Numbered from the stretch's first letter, positions 52,676 through 61,820 are shown. The stretch: DNA of 64,000 bases from Bradyrhizobium jicamae (GCF_018130695.1 NZ_JAFCJX010000017.1:1-64000); one strand, 5' to 3'. Numbers and translations: made by a program. The notes: generated by a model not told the origin, from the letters alone.

Positions 52676-52696
52676 TTGACAACACGTTTTGTCTAA
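52676..52696. promoter_or_regulatory. TetR-type autoregulatory operator
   Basis: TTGACAA-CACGTT-TTGTCTAA is an imperfect inverted repeat 34-54 bases upstream of the TetR start at 52642. It belongs with the sites at 32279 and 50867 (shared TTGACA and TTGTC arms, same spacing). Confidence 0.55.
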
Positions 52697-52699
52697 CCC

Positions 52700-53400
52700 A
52701 GATTCCATTTGAGTAAAACATATCCGGCGCTGGCGAGATAGTTGTCGCATTCTTGGGGGTGAACCGATCAAGGATGTCGCTGAGCGCATCCCATAGTGTG
52801 GAGATAGTTCGGGCGGCAATTTTGCACAGCAATGACTTGAGTTTTGGCGAAGGCTCGCTCGATCGGCTCGAGATCGGGACTGTAGGGCGGCAAATGGTCG
52901 AGGCTCGTGCCCCCGACCCTCGATCGCCTCGCGAGCGCCCCTGTGGCTGCTGAAAATGTCGGGCGTGACCATGTCGCTCCGCGCAAACGCCGGTAGGAGT
53001 ACCTGTTCGACGTAGGGGGAAACATCGTCGGTGTATGGCGCCGCGCCGTCCACGACCAGTGGGGCGGGGTAAGGCGGTGCTACGCAAGCCGCGACAGACG
53101 TGGAAGTTTTCCAGTGTTCATGCGGAACTGATGCGACCAGCCGCTGACGGCGCGGTGCGAGTCCATATCCTTGGTCGTTGGCCAAGTCTCGTCAATTGAT
53201 CGGGAGCCAGGATCGGTTGGCGTTGTCGCCAGACCTCGCGCACCGTCGTTACGCCGCTCGTTGCTGCTTGGCGGGCTGCAGCGCTTTCAATCGCCAGGCC
53301 ACACGCCTTCAGAAAGCGATTGACCGAAAACGATCAACACCGATACCCGATCCCCAAGCGCAGGCGTCAACTCATCCAGCGTCATGTCGGAGCATGCGGC
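52700..53400 (-). pseudogene. IS630-family transposase remnant
   Basis: Minus-strand pieces in changing frames give TLDELTPALGDRVSVLIVFG, SIDETWPTTKD (first catalytic Asp region), HEHWKTSTSVAA, DDVSPYVEQVLLPAFARSD, SSHRGAREAIEGRG, and LPPYSPDLEPIERAFAK (catalytic Glu region). The normally conserved VMDNLGSHK reads MVTPDIFSSHRG. Several frameshifts make it inactive. The right part abuts the TetR operator. Confidence 0.75.
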
Positions 53401-53589
53401 TGCCAACTAGCCGACTCTCGTGCTCAGCTAATGGAATCATTTCTCTCCCCGTGCACCGGGGTGTCAACGACCCAGCGGCTCGGAAACCCCCGTCCGCCCT
53501 CAGTTTGCTGAATGGTCGCGCACGACAAAGTCGTGGATCAACTCGGCGTAGCGCGGCGGCGGCAAAGGTCGCACCTCGTGGTGGGAGCG

Positions 53590-53740
53590 ACAAAATTGGC
53601 CAAGGATTTCAGTACTTTCACCGCCAGCTTGGATCGTGCGCCGACGGCGACATCGTCATCGTGGACAATCTCGGCTCGCACGAGCCCAACGCCGTGGTTG
53701 AGTCATCTGAGGCGACCAGAACCTGCTCCAGGTAGAGAAG
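53590..53740 (+). pseudogene. Second IS630-type transposase fragment, opposite strand
   Basis: The plus strand encodes DGDIVIVDNLGSHEPNAV, the second catalytic Asp motif (VxDNLGSHK) of an IS630 transposase, followed by loss of frame. It is oriented opposite to the remnant at 52700-53400 and keeps the motif that one has lost, so it comes from a separate insertion. Confidence 0.65.
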
Positions 53741-53765
53741 AAGGGCCTCCTGGTCGCTGCGACGG

Positions 53766-54152
53766 CTACCGCGCTTGGAACGTCTGATCGGAGAAGTCGA
53801 TCTGGACCGAGAAGCGTCCCTCATTTATCTGCCAGCGCATCAAGTCGAATTCTACTGCGCCGGAGGCGACGAACGGATCACCGACTGCCAGTTCCTCTGC
53901 CTCGTGCCAAGAGTCGACTCGGAATACTGTCATTCCTGCGCCCTGTTGTTCGTCCTTCGTGAACACCGGACCGGAAAGCGCGACGAGACCACTCTTCTCC
54001 AGATCGATGATCCATCTGTAATGGGCGAGAACGACCGGCTCAAGCTTGCTCGGCGCGATTATGCGGCGGATCATCACGTAGAAGCTTTGTTTCCACATTC
54101 GCGATTTGAGATCAGCGACGAGCTCCTTCGCGGACTGGTCATCCTCGGCCAT
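53766..54152 (-). CDS. YCII-domain protein
   Basis: A 128-residue protein of the YciI-like ferredoxin-fold family. Recognisable stretches are VLAHYRWIIDLEKSGLVALS, GPVFTKDEQQGAGMTVFRVD and SWHEAEELAVGDPFVASGAV. The conserved His-Asp pair of the fold maps to the first and HEAEELAxxDP segments. Muconolactone isomerase and some dehalogenases share this fold, and a small isomerase or lactone-handling role in ring cleavage is plausible. It overlaps the end of the upstream dehydrogenase by 14 bases, so the two are co-translated. Confidence 0.85.
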   Translation of the reverse strand: MAEDDQSAKELVADLKSRMWKQSFYVMIRRIIAPSKLEPVVLAHYRWIIDLEKSGLVALSGPVFTKDEQQGAGMTVFRVDSWHEAEELAVGDPFVASGAVEFDLMRWQINEGRFSVQIDFSDQTFQAR

Positions 54153-55020
54153 CGCTTCCCCTTCCCCGCTTCAAATCCTCGATTATCTCAATGATGGCTG
54201 CGATATCCTGGTCGTGGCGCTTCTCTTGCTTCGCGAAATCGTAAACTCGAAGTGCGGTTTGAAGGAGCGGGGTCGACGCTTCGAGTTCTTCGGCGAGTTC
54301 GTTCGCCCTCGCCAGATAGCCGAACATATGCCTGAACGGCCCCGTACCGTTTTCGAACTTGCGTTCCACCATCAGAGGCGATTTGTTGACGAACGTGCTG
54401 GATCCGGCTGCGCTCGGGCCGATGACCTGCACCATCTGCTCGGGTGAAAGTCCCGCGAGCCGCCCGAGGTTGAGCGCTTCTGCCGCCATAAGATTATGGA
54501 CGCAAACCATCATGTTTGCGATTAGCTTCATCTTGGTGGCAGCGCCGAGCGGGCCGAGATTGAAATGACGATCGGCAATCCCGTCAAACACGGGCTTAAG
54601 CTCTTCGATCGTCTCCGCATCCCCCGATTTGAAGATGACGGCCTTCCGCTCGGCAACCTGAATCGGAAGTCCACTGATCTCACAATCGAGCATCGTGGCT
54701 CCCGCTGCGGCCATTCTGGAAGCCCGTCCCATCTTGGACTCCAGGGCGTAACTACTCATTTCGATGAGGACACGATTGCTGCACGGATGTCGTAGGAGCG
54801 TGCTCACGGATTGCTCGACTGCGACCTCGTTCGGAAGGCTATGCACGACGGTAGTTGCTTGGGTCGCAACCTCTTCGAGCGACTTGGCTGTACGTCCGCC
54901 CATGCTTTCGAACACCGCGTTCGGGCGCAGGTCGAATCCGATGACGTCGAACCCGGCCTTCAGCAGATTGATCGCCATAGGGGCGCCCACATTTCCCAAG
55001 CCCACGAAACCTATCAGCAT
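54139..55020 (-). CDS. NAD(P)-dependent beta-hydroxyacid dehydrogenase (HIBADH-like)
   Basis: A 293-residue 6-phosphogluconate-dehydrogenase-fold enzyme. The cofactor loop is IGFVGLGNVGAPMA (residues 3-16), the substrate-binding region is CEISGLPIQVAERKA, and the catalytic Lys lies in LGAATKMKLIANMM (K of KLxxN). The family includes 3-hydroxyisobutyrate, tartronate semialdehyde and glyoxylate reductases. It shares an intergenic region with the VOC dioxygenase gene, containing the shared motif at 55043-55063, and is followed by the YCII gene. It probably handles a hydroxy or semialdehyde intermediate of aromatic breakdown. Confidence 0.9.
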   Translation of the reverse strand: MLIGFVGLGNVGAPMAINLLKAGFDVIGFDLRPNAVFESMGGRTAKSLEEVATQATTVVHSLPNEVAVEQSVSTLLRHPCSNRVLIEMSSYALESKMGRASRMAAAGATMLDCEISGLPIQVAERKAVIFKSGDAETIEELKPVFDGIADRHFNLGPLGAATKMKLIANMMVCVHNLMAAEALNLGRLAGLSPEQMVQVIGPSAAGSSTFVNKSPLMVERKFENGTGPFRHMFGYLARANELAEELEASTPLLQTALRVYDFAKQEKRHDQDIAAIIEIIEDLKRGRGSDGRG

Positions 55021-55042
55021 CTATTCCTCTTGAAAGCCGAAG

Positions 55043-55063
55043 TACTCTATACGGTTTAGTTTA
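55043..55063. promoter_or_regulatory. Shared-motif operator between dehydrogenase and dioxygenase operons
   Basis: TACTCTATACGG followed by TTTAGTTTA matches the site at 38537-38557 at 16 of 21 positions. It lies 62-82 bases upstream of the VOC dioxygenase start, the same spacing as for the two outer-membrane protein genes, and 23-43 bases from the leftward dehydrogenase start. Confidence 0.45.
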
Positions 55064-55124
55064 CAATATGCGATGTTGGAGCTAATGTCGACCGCAGCGA
55101 GCTAGATATGAGTGGATACAAGAC

Positions 55125-55997
55125 ATGAGACCTATCACGCGACTGAGAAGCGTCCGGATCAGTACTTCCGCTTTCGATCGTTCGATCGAGTTCTACTCAA
55201 AGGGGTTCGGACTGGTATTGGAAGATCGGAACCAAGATGTCGCCTACTTCGCGGGTGCCCGAAACCAATCCGGAATCCTGGAATTGCATAACGGGTCGCA
55301 CGATGCGCTCATCGGGTTAACCTTCACCATGGCTACGGTGGAAGACTTGCGAACGTCTCACCGATTTCTGTCGAGCAGGGGATTTGAGACCAAAAGCGCG
55401 TTTGCAGGCGAAGGAATCGGGTTCGAGGTTGCGGATCCCGACGGAAACCGGATCAGTTTTACGCTCGACGACGGAATTCCTGATGAGCGCCCGACAGACG
55501 ACGGACGCCCCCTCTTCCTCAGTCATGTCGTGCTCAACTCACCAGACGCTGCGAAGCTGACATCGTTCTTCGTCGATGTGCTGGGTTTCAAGATTGCGGA
55601 CCGATACGAGAAGGACCTCCTGAGTTTCCTTCGTTGCGCGCAAAAGCAGCACCATTGCATCGGCATCTCTCCGGGGCCAAAGGCGAGCTTGAACCACTTT
55701 TCGGTGGATCTAGGCGGGATCGATGCTCTGATGAGGGGAGTCGGCCGAATGAAGAAGGCAGGCTTCGAGCCGATCTGGGGACCGGGCAGGCATGGCCCCG
55801 GCGGAAACGTGTTCTGCTACTATGAGGATCCTTCGGGATTCGTCCCAGAATTTACCTGCGATGTCATTCAGATCGATGACGAGGACAAATGGGTGCCGAA
55901 AGAATGGCCCCGTGTGCCGGACATTGCCAACGTTTGGGGGACGGGCGGTCCGTCCAAAAGAGCGGTGGAACTGATGAGTGGCCATCGCGGCGAATAG
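55125..55997 (+). CDS. VOC-family extradiol ring-cleavage dioxygenase
   Basis: A 290-residue two-module type I extradiol dioxygenase-like protein. Candidate iron ligands in the C-terminal module are H134 (FLSHVVLNS), H191 (LNHFSVD) and E242 (PEFTCD). The C-terminal extension (KWVPKEWPRVPDIANVWG) is typical of catechol 2,3-dioxygenase relatives. It would cleave a catechol-type ring next to the hydroxyls. It is followed 127 bases later by an FAH-family hydrolase, the usual next step, and preceded by the shared operator. The substrate is unknown. Confidence 0.9.
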   Translation: MRPITRLRSVRISTSAFDRSIEFYSKGFGLVLEDRNQDVAYFAGARNQSGILELHNGSHDALIGLTFTMATVEDLRTSHRFLSSRGFETKSAFAGEGIGFEVADPDGNRISFTLDDGIPDERPTDDGRPLFLSHVVLNSPDAAKLTSFFVDVLGFKIADRYEKDLLSFLRCAQKQHHCIGISPGPKASLNHFSVDLGGIDALMRGVGRMKKAGFEPIWGPGRHGPGGNVFCYYEDPSGFVPEFTCDVIQIDDEDKWVPKEWPRVPDIANVWGTGGPSKRAVELMSGHRGE

Positions 55998-56124
55998 AGG
56001 CGGTCCCTAGCCGGATCACCGAGACTCCCTCAATCTTTGATTCGTAGGGACAGCGGTGCTCGCTGAACACTTAAATCGGTGACCATCGCCACCATGTCGC
56101 CTACGATTTCAATAGGAGATCTAA

Positions 56125-57045
56125 GTGAAGGTGCTTGTATATGTCGACGGGTCTTCGCGTCGAGCCGGAGTTCTTGCGAACGATACGGTGTACGATGTTG
56201 CGCGGCTTACGAACGACGAACGCCTATCCGACATAGCAAAGCTGTTGGACGATTGGCAACACTCGCTGGAAACGCTCTTTTCGCTCGGCGAACTTCCTGC
56301 ACGCGCCGCCGTGACGAAACTCGAGGCCTGCAAACTCGGCGCGCCGCTCGGCGGTTCTGCTGCTGTTTTCTGTGCCGCTGCGAACTTCCAGGATCACATG
56401 CTGGCGATGGCTCGCAAACTAAACCAGGAACCCGAACCCGATCCTCGCCGTCTCGACGTCAAACCTTATCATTTCTTAAAACCTACCAGACAGACATTGG
56501 TAGGACCGGACGCCACAGTGCAACTTCCGGCTTACGCAGGGAAGGTAGATTGGGAAGTCGAACTCGTCGCAGTGATCGGAAAGATCGCGAGAAACGTGTC
56601 CATTGATCGTGCGCTCGACCACGTCGCAGGGTACACGGTCGGTAACGACCTATCCGTGCGCGACGCAGCCTATATGAAGCGTCCAAACGTTCCGGTCGAG
56701 TCGCTCTTTCGAACAGATTTCCTCGGGATGAAGGGCTTTGACGGTAGTTGTCCAGTTGGTCCTTGGATCGTCCCAGCCTCGACGATCGGAGATCCACAAA
56801 ACCTGCCGATCATGTTGACTGTCGACGGCGAGGTGATGCAGGTGTCGAACACGTCACAGATGATCTTTTCGGTGGCAGAGCAGATATCGTACCTTTCTGC
56901 GAGAACTACGTTGTTGCCCGGAGACGCTATTCTGACGGGAACGCCGGCTGGGACGGGTGCCGAACGAGATCGGTTCCTGAAGTCAGGCCAAGTAGTCTGC
57001 GCTTCCGTAGCCGGCATCGGCTCTCTGCGCACCTTCATTGTCTGA
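56125..57045 (+). CDS. Fumarylacetoacetate hydrolase (FAH) family protein
   Basis: A 306-residue FAH-family enzyme that hydrolyses or decarboxylates ring-cleavage products. Metal ligands are predicted at E144 and E146 (DWEVELVAVIG) and D175 (GYTVGNDLSVRD), with H91 (NFQDH) as a likely catalytic residue. The C-terminus has ILTGTPAGTG. The start is GTG at 56125 with AGGAGA six to eleven bases upstream. Together with the extradiol dioxygenase it forms a meta-cleavage pair. Downstream of its stop lies degenerate sequence. Confidence 0.92.
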   Translation: MKVLVYVDGSSRRAGVLANDTVYDVARLTNDERLSDIAKLLDDWQHSLETLFSLGELPARAAVTKLEACKLGAPLGGSAAVFCAAANFQDHMLAMARKLNQEPEPDPRRLDVKPYHFLKPTRQTLVGPDATVQLPAYAGKVDWEVELVAVIGKIARNVSIDRALDHVAGYTVGNDLSVRDAAYMKRPNVPVESLFRTDFLGMKGFDGSCPVGPWIVPASTIGDPQNLPIMLTVDGEVMQVSNTSQMIFSVAEQISYLSARTTLLPGDAILTGTPAGTGAERDRFLKSGQVVCASVAGIGSLRTFIV

Positions 57046-57079
57046 AAGCAGCGATCTCGTCGTCTTCTCACCCAAGCGG

Positions 57080-57376
57080 TCAGGCGTCAAGGGCCTCACA
57101 CCCAGCGTTCGAAGACTTTGTACGATCGCCGGCAATGGAGGCAATTTTTCGCGCCTCGATCGCAGGAGCCGCTGACATTGGCGTCGGTTCACGAATAAAT
57201 AGCGCGATGAGAAGCGCCCCAATCAATCCCGGAACGCCGGTAACATAGAACGCCTCACGCCATCAGAATGCGCTCGCTATGGCGATGAGGAGCAGCGGCG
57301 TAGCTAAGGAGCGAACTGAGAAGTTCTGCAGAAATCCCATGTTGAAGCCTCGCCGATGCTCGGACGACTCGGCCGC
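57080..57376 (-). pseudogene. Fragment of an MFS transporter
   Basis: In one minus frame: AESSEHRRGFNMGFLQNFSV, RSLATPLLLIAIASAF, TGA at 57263-57265, WREAFYVTGVPGLIGALLIA and LFIREPTP. This is the region around helices 4-6 of an MFS transporter, with one in-frame stop and neither end of the gene. The right border joins directly to the amidohydrolase pseudogene near 57380, so a deletion fused the two. Confidence 0.7.
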
Positions 57377-57379
57377 GCA

Positions 57380-58421
57380 TGCCACCCAATCTTGGTTGGC
57401 AACTTGCCTGCTGTCTCTGCGAGCGACTTGCGCTCGACCTGGAGCAAAATACGAGCCTGCTGGAGTATGTCGGCGCGCAAATAGCTCGACAGATCCGTCC
57501 CGAGACTTGCGGCGCCTCCCTGGTCGACGAAGCGTCTCGCCACAAGCGGTCCGGTGCCCATGCCGCACTCAATATCTGGAGTAATGCAGATTCCGATACC
57601 GGCCCGCGCCAACGTACCGAGCTCATCGGACATGTGATTGCAATGAGTTAACGATGTTCGCTCTGGCCAATCGCCTTGATCCAGGAGCGTGCCTATCACC
57701 GAATCCCCACTTGCCGAATCCCAATGACTCGTGACAAGAAAAGGGTCTAGGGAGGTTGCTCGCTTCAACAGGGGCTGCCGCGCGGCCAGAGGCAGGTAGG
57801 GAGCCGCTTCCAGCAGAGCCACTCCGAACCGCAAGCGTTGTCGAGGATTACCAAAGAATTTGTCATGCACACCGCTTGCGTTTGCGTCGTGCCAATCGTC
57901 GGGAGCGAGCAAGAGGAAATCGCTGACTACGTCGGACCTGATATCCTGCCCTTCGAAATAGTTTGGCATGTTCTGTAGCGCATAACAGAAGACCCCTCCA
58001 ACTCGACTGTCCCGAAGCCCCCGAGCCAAAGCATCACTAATCTCCGGCGTCGCCTGGAGACGGCTATGATCAACTACCGTCGTAATCCCGGCAGAAAGAG
58101 ATTCGAGGCCACCTAGGTAATTACCAAGATAGGCGCTGTCCGCATCGAAGCAGCTACATTATATTGATCGTGCCTCCACCATGTATTCTGGCAGAGACCA
58201 ATCGACCGCCACACCCCGCAGTATCGACTGCCAAAGATGGCGATGTCCATCAATTAAGCCTGGGCAAACGATGGCGCCGGTCGCGTCTATGATATCGACG
58301 TCGGCCACGTCTATGACGCGTCCAACCGAAGCAATGCGACCGTCCTCGATGAGGATGTCACTTTCCAAATATTTCCTATGCCTGGATCCATACTGAGGAT
58401 ATGGCCTCCTCGTATTAGCAT
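57380..58421 (-). pseudogene. TRZ/ATZ-type amidohydrolase, frameshifted and nonsense-interrupted
   Basis: The ATG at 58421 (MLIRGGHILSMDPGIGNIWK) follows ACAGGAGAACGC. A frameshift near 58364 leads to SDILIEDGRIASVGRVID and the HxH metal motif in CPGLIDGHRHLWQS. TAA at 58159-58161 interrupts the same frame after YMVEARSI, which then continues as CSCFDADSAYLGNYLGGLES, the VTSHWDS and SLTHCNHMSDEL metal region and DIECGMGTGP. The C-terminal end is lost at about 57380. It resembles cytosine-deaminase/chlorohydrolase-type enzymes of about 450 residues. Dead. Confidence 0.8.
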
Positions 58422-58424
58422 TGC

Positions 58425-58640
58425 GTTCTCCTGTTGTCGTGCGCTGTTCGAGTGGACGCGTGACGCACTTGTCCGCCATCAACCACGAAGGCCTGACCGG
58501 TGATCCAGCGCGCATCCTCGGGGGCGAGCGATGCAAGGACCGCCCCCTCTATGTCAGCTCGAACTCCAGATCGCGTGATGGCCTGCTTCCCGATGGTGCA
58601 AAGGACTCGCGCAGCCCTAGCAGCGTCACAAGAGCTCCAG
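58425..58640 (-). pseudogene. C-terminal fragment of an SDR oxidoreductase
   Basis: Minus-strand LASLAPEDARWITGQAFVVD followed by GGQVRHAS is the unmistakable C-terminus of a classical SDR (FLAS...ITGQxxxVDGG). The sequence upstream degrades. It ends just before the amidohydrolase start, so the two were once neighbours in one operon. Confidence 0.7.
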
Positions 58641-58776
58641 TGCGATCATTCCTATCGCGACTTGCAGGATCGACGTTATGCCAACAGCGTTCGTCACAAC
58701 CTCTCAAGAGGAACGCATTGATTGGATTGTAAATATCGATCGCGTGGATACCTGGCGAGCAACAGAAGAGGGAAGC

Positions 58777-58900
58777 ATGCGATTCAAGGCTCTGGACTTG
58801 AATCTGCTGTGCTCGATGCCCTCCTTGCCGAACGCAAGGTAACCCGCGCGGCCGAACGGCTGAACCTCAGGCAACCAGCAGCGCGGCTACGGGCATCCGA
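58777..58900 (+). pseudogene. N-terminal fragment of a LysR-family regulator
   Basis: ATG at 58777 with GAGGGAAGC upstream gives MRFKALDLNLLC; after a small deletion the sequence continues as LDALLAERKVTRAAERLNLR, QPAAR. This is the LysR helix-turn-helix. Everything after about codon 45 is missing. It points away from the adjacent dead SDR and amidohydrolase genes and was probably their regulator. Confidence 0.75.
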
Positions 58901-58925
58901 TCCAAGGGTACTTGGATGTATTCCC

Positions 58926-60353
58926 TCATGATGGCCTACCTTCGGCACGGATCACATTCTTGTTGTAGCTTAGACGGTTATGAGGATCCCACTTACGTTT
59001 TAGCGCGACGATGCGATCCCACTTTTCGCGCGAGCCGTACGCACCTCGCAGCCATTCCGGCCCACGATCTGCCGTCAGGTTGATGTAGGCGTTAGCCGTA
59101 GCGTGCGGCGCCAATGCCGACATTGTATCGGTAACCCAACGCATATATTCCTCGTCGGAGCCCGGCGGATCCCATTGTCCGGCAGCCTCGAACAGCCAGG
59201 CAGCGCCGGTTCGCGAGAATGCAGTAGAGTTTTCGCTCTTTTCGAACAGCGCACCGCCGAGGATTGGGAATGTGATGAGGCAACTAGGCCCAGCCCCAGT
59301 AGGCTGTGGTGCAACCGCGATTCTCTCGATCGCGACGCGCGCTACGTCGCGCGTGAATGCTGACAGGTAGCCGCCAAGCAAATATTGCCGGCGGCCTGTC
59401 GGCACGAAGTTGTCTATCATTGAATTCGCCTCGACCCAGGTCGACGGCTTGACCAGATCCATCGCTGGAACTGCAAGGTCCCGAATTCCTCGCATTGACG
59501 ATTCGAATTTCTCGAGGGCGCCGGTGTAGACGATCATCGCCATAACAATCGGCTTGCCGATAATTTCGGCAGGCAGCCCCGGCACAGGGGGGGCTGGCAG
59601 GACCACCGGCCCGATCGTCAGTTCCCGAGGTGCATTGGCCATCACTTCGTCCAGTCCCGCCAGCAATGGTACCGCGGCCTCCGCCGTGTAGATAATCCAG
59701 CCGCTCATAACTTGCGGGCCGACCTTCCTGGCCTGAAATGTGAACGAGGTCGCAATTGCCAGATTGTGACCCGCGCCGCACAATCCCCAGAAGAGCTCCG
59801 CATCAGTTTCCTCGGAGACCCTGAGCTTACGCCCGTCCATAGTCACCACATCGACTGACAGTAAGTTGTCAACCGTCGCACCGAAGCGCCGAGTGAGGTT
59901 ACCAATGCCCCCACCGAGGGTAAGCCCAGCAACGCCGGTCCGAGTCACCACGCCGGCGGGTATCACATACCCGTGCTTCTGCGTAGCAACATCCATCTCG
60001 CCCAGCAGCACGCCCGCGTCGACCGTCGCGCACCCCGTTTCCGGCTCGATGACAATGCGCTTCATTCGGGAGGTGTCGATCACGAACGCGTTGTGGGGCA
60101 TCGCCGAGGCGTCGACGCCATGCCCGCCGCTCTTCACCGCGACAGGAACATCCTTGCTTTCCGCGTATTTTACGGCCACCACGACGTCGTCGGCATCGAG
60201 GGCCTGTACAATCAACGCAGGTCGGTCCTCACTTCGACGCGCATTCCAAATTGCTTTTACATCCTCATAGCCGTCATCCCCCGGGCGGTAAATCGGCCCT
60301 TTGAATGTTCCGGGGAAGTCAGCGAACACATTGGCTGAAGGCGAGTTGCTCAT
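58926..60353 (-). CDS. FAD-linked oxidoreductase (berberine-bridge-enzyme type)
   Basis: A 475-residue flavoprotein of the FAD_binding_4/BBE family. The probable covalent FAD ligand is H78 in VKSGGHGVDAS. The second contact, AGLTLGGGIGNLTRRFG, lacks the Cys used for bicovalent attachment. The C-terminal BBE segment has AYINLTADRGPEWLRGAYG and KRKWDPHNRLSYNKNV. Family members oxidise alcohols, sugars or aromatic substrates with oxygen. It is flanked on both sides by pseudogenes, with a plausible start at 60353. The substrate is unknown. Confidence 0.92.
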   Translation of the reverse strand: MSNSPSANVFADFPGTFKGPIYRPGDDGYEDVKAIWNARRSEDRPALIVQALDADDVVVAVKYAESKDVPVAVKSGGHGVDASAMPHNAFVIDTSRMKRIVIEPETGCATVDAGVLLGEMDVATQKHGYVIPAGVVTRTGVAGLTLGGGIGNLTRRFGATVDNLLSVDVVTMDGRKLRVSEETDAELFWGLCGAGHNLAIATSFTFQARKVGPQVMSGWIIYTAEAAVPLLAGLDEVMANAPRELTIGPVVLPAPPVPGLPAEIIGKPIVMAMIVYTGALEKFESSMRGIRDLAVPAMDLVKPSTWVEANSMIDNFVPTGRRQYLLGGYLSAFTRDVARVAIERIAVAPQPTGAGPSCLITFPILGGALFEKSENSTAFSRTGAAWLFEAAGQWDPPGSDEEYMRWVTDTMSALAPHATANAYINLTADRGPEWLRGAYGSREKWDRIVALKRKWDPHNRLSYNKNVIRAEGRPS

Positions 60354-60469
60354 GGCGATAAGGTCCGTATGCAGGAAGTTGGAATGATTGCTTTGACGAA
60401 GGAAACTTCGTTAGAGACTGTTGATTCGGTACACGTATGTTGCTGACCCCTCGTGAGACATTGCACAGT

Positions 60470-61248
60470 ATGTGTTCGGGCAAGAATCCGAGATCCATGT
60501 AGTAGTTTGTTTCAATGGCCCAAGTCGGGATGGTAACTCATGTGGCCGTCGATCAGGCAGTTGATCCCGGCACGGGGCCTGAAAGGCCGCTCCCGCACTG
60601 AGCAAACCCGTTATGATTCGCGAAGTCCCCGTACAACAGGGGAGCAGCGTTGAAAAAGCCTTTGTATGGCAGTGCGAACTGGAACTGCAAACCCGCGACA
60701 ACATCCCGTTTTGAGGGAGCGAGGCGGTTACTCATGGTGTTGCCGTCCAAACCTGCTTCGAACGGAATGTTGCGTAGCGGGTCAGTCGCGAATGCCTTCG
60801 TGTTGAAGAGTTCGTTCCACCCGAACGTAGATCTGACTTGTCCGAAAATCTCGGTGGCCCGTTCGCAAGCGGCAGACGTGGCGGTGCCGTTCGTAGGGTT
60901 GAAATTGACGCCGACATTTGTGCAAGGATTTGCCTGGTCATTGTGATCAGACTTGAGCATTAAAACGTTGAAGAAGTTTGTGCCGTAGCGCCTCACGTCG
61001 AAGTGTGTGAACGAATAAACTTGCTTCGCTGTCTTGCCGTCGATACTGCCGTCAGCGCGAACCGAGTAGGCTCCCGTATCGGTGCCCGCGGGCATCCAAG
61101 AATAGCTGACGCGGTCGTCGATCAGGAGAAAGAACGGTGGGTCCGCAGGCGGAGCCGGACTTGCCTTTACAGGCAGATCGGCCGCGGCTGCCTTGCCCGC
61201 GAGAGAAAGCAGGAAGGACATTGCGAGAATGGTGTTGTGCCGGCTCAT
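60470..61248 (-). pseudogene. Broken paralogue of the outer-membrane protein at 38625
   Basis: The first 231 codons read well: signal peptide MSRHNTILAMSFLLSLAGKA, then ADLPVKASPAPPADPP, FFLLIDDRVSYSWMPAG and KSDHNDQANPCTNVGV, aligned along their length with the intact protein. Near 60556 an indel shifts INCLIDGHMSY out of frame. A second shift follows before TWAIETNYYMDLGFLP, and the last third of the barrel, including the terminal Phe, is missing. It could still express a truncated exported protein, but a working barrel is unlikely. The operator upstream is intact. Confidence 0.85.
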
Positions 61249-61312
61249 CGTGCCGCCTTGGTTTCAAATATTCCCCCTCCGCACCGGCTTCTCTCCGGTG
61301 TCGGACTATGAG

Positions 61313-61333
61313 TACACTACACGGTATCGTGTA
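61313..61333. promoter_or_regulatory. Shared-motif operator upstream of the broken outer-membrane protein gene
   Basis: Contains the near-palindrome TACACGGTATCGTGTA (61318-61333), extended leftward by TACAC. It matches the site before the intact paralogue at 18 of 21 positions and the chemoreceptor site at 14 of 16. It lies 65-85 bases upstream of the start at 61248. Confidence 0.6.
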
Positions 61334-61800
61334 ATCTCACAAGGGCACTCCTACAGGTGGCTTATTCGGAGGAGGTTCGGGATTTGAACGGTTGGTTTCA
61401 GGACCAGCGAAGCACTTAGTTTTTAAGCGTCGGCATTACTGCATCCTGCTCTGGGGCCTGGCTGCCGCGCTTGCTGGCGCCCAACCGCACCGGCGTGCGG
61501 GTGATCGTCGCCGAATGCCGTCAATTCCGATGCCAACATGATCACGATCATTGTTGATCTTGACCAAATAATGTTGCAACTCGGCGGTCGAGAAGCGACC
61601 GACGCCTCGGTGGCAGATCGGTTTTAGGAATCATATTACTTGAAGCCACCGCCTGGATTGCGCCTGCCTGCTTGTTGTCTGAGCAAGAAGCGCTTTTTAG
61701 TCGTGGGTAAGCCAGCAATTGATCGTTCTTATGCGTCGTATTAGAGCCGTTCGGCTGGCCGAGATCGGCCCAGTAGCAGTAGAGTACGATCATATGAACC
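61334..61800. other. Intergenic stretch with no recognisable gene
   Basis: No protein-like frame, repeat or known element was recognised between the shared operator and the TetR promoter. Composition is mixed, and the stretch may contain eroded insertion or gene sequence. Confidence 0.4.
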
Positions 61801-61820
61801 GGTTCAGGACGAACTGAACC
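61801..61820. promoter_or_regulatory. Candidate autoregulatory operator of tetR
   Basis: GGTTCAG-GACGAA-CTGAACC is a perfect 7-base inverted repeat 69-88 bases upstream of the TetR start. It overlaps the smaller palindrome GAACCGGTTC (61797-61806). It is unlike the TTGACA-type sites of the other TetR genes. Confidence 0.5.

Noticed and set aside
56190..56206. A CGGTGTA-like stretch resembling the shared operator
   Set aside because: It lies inside the FAH coding region, lacks the second arm and matches only the core by chance.
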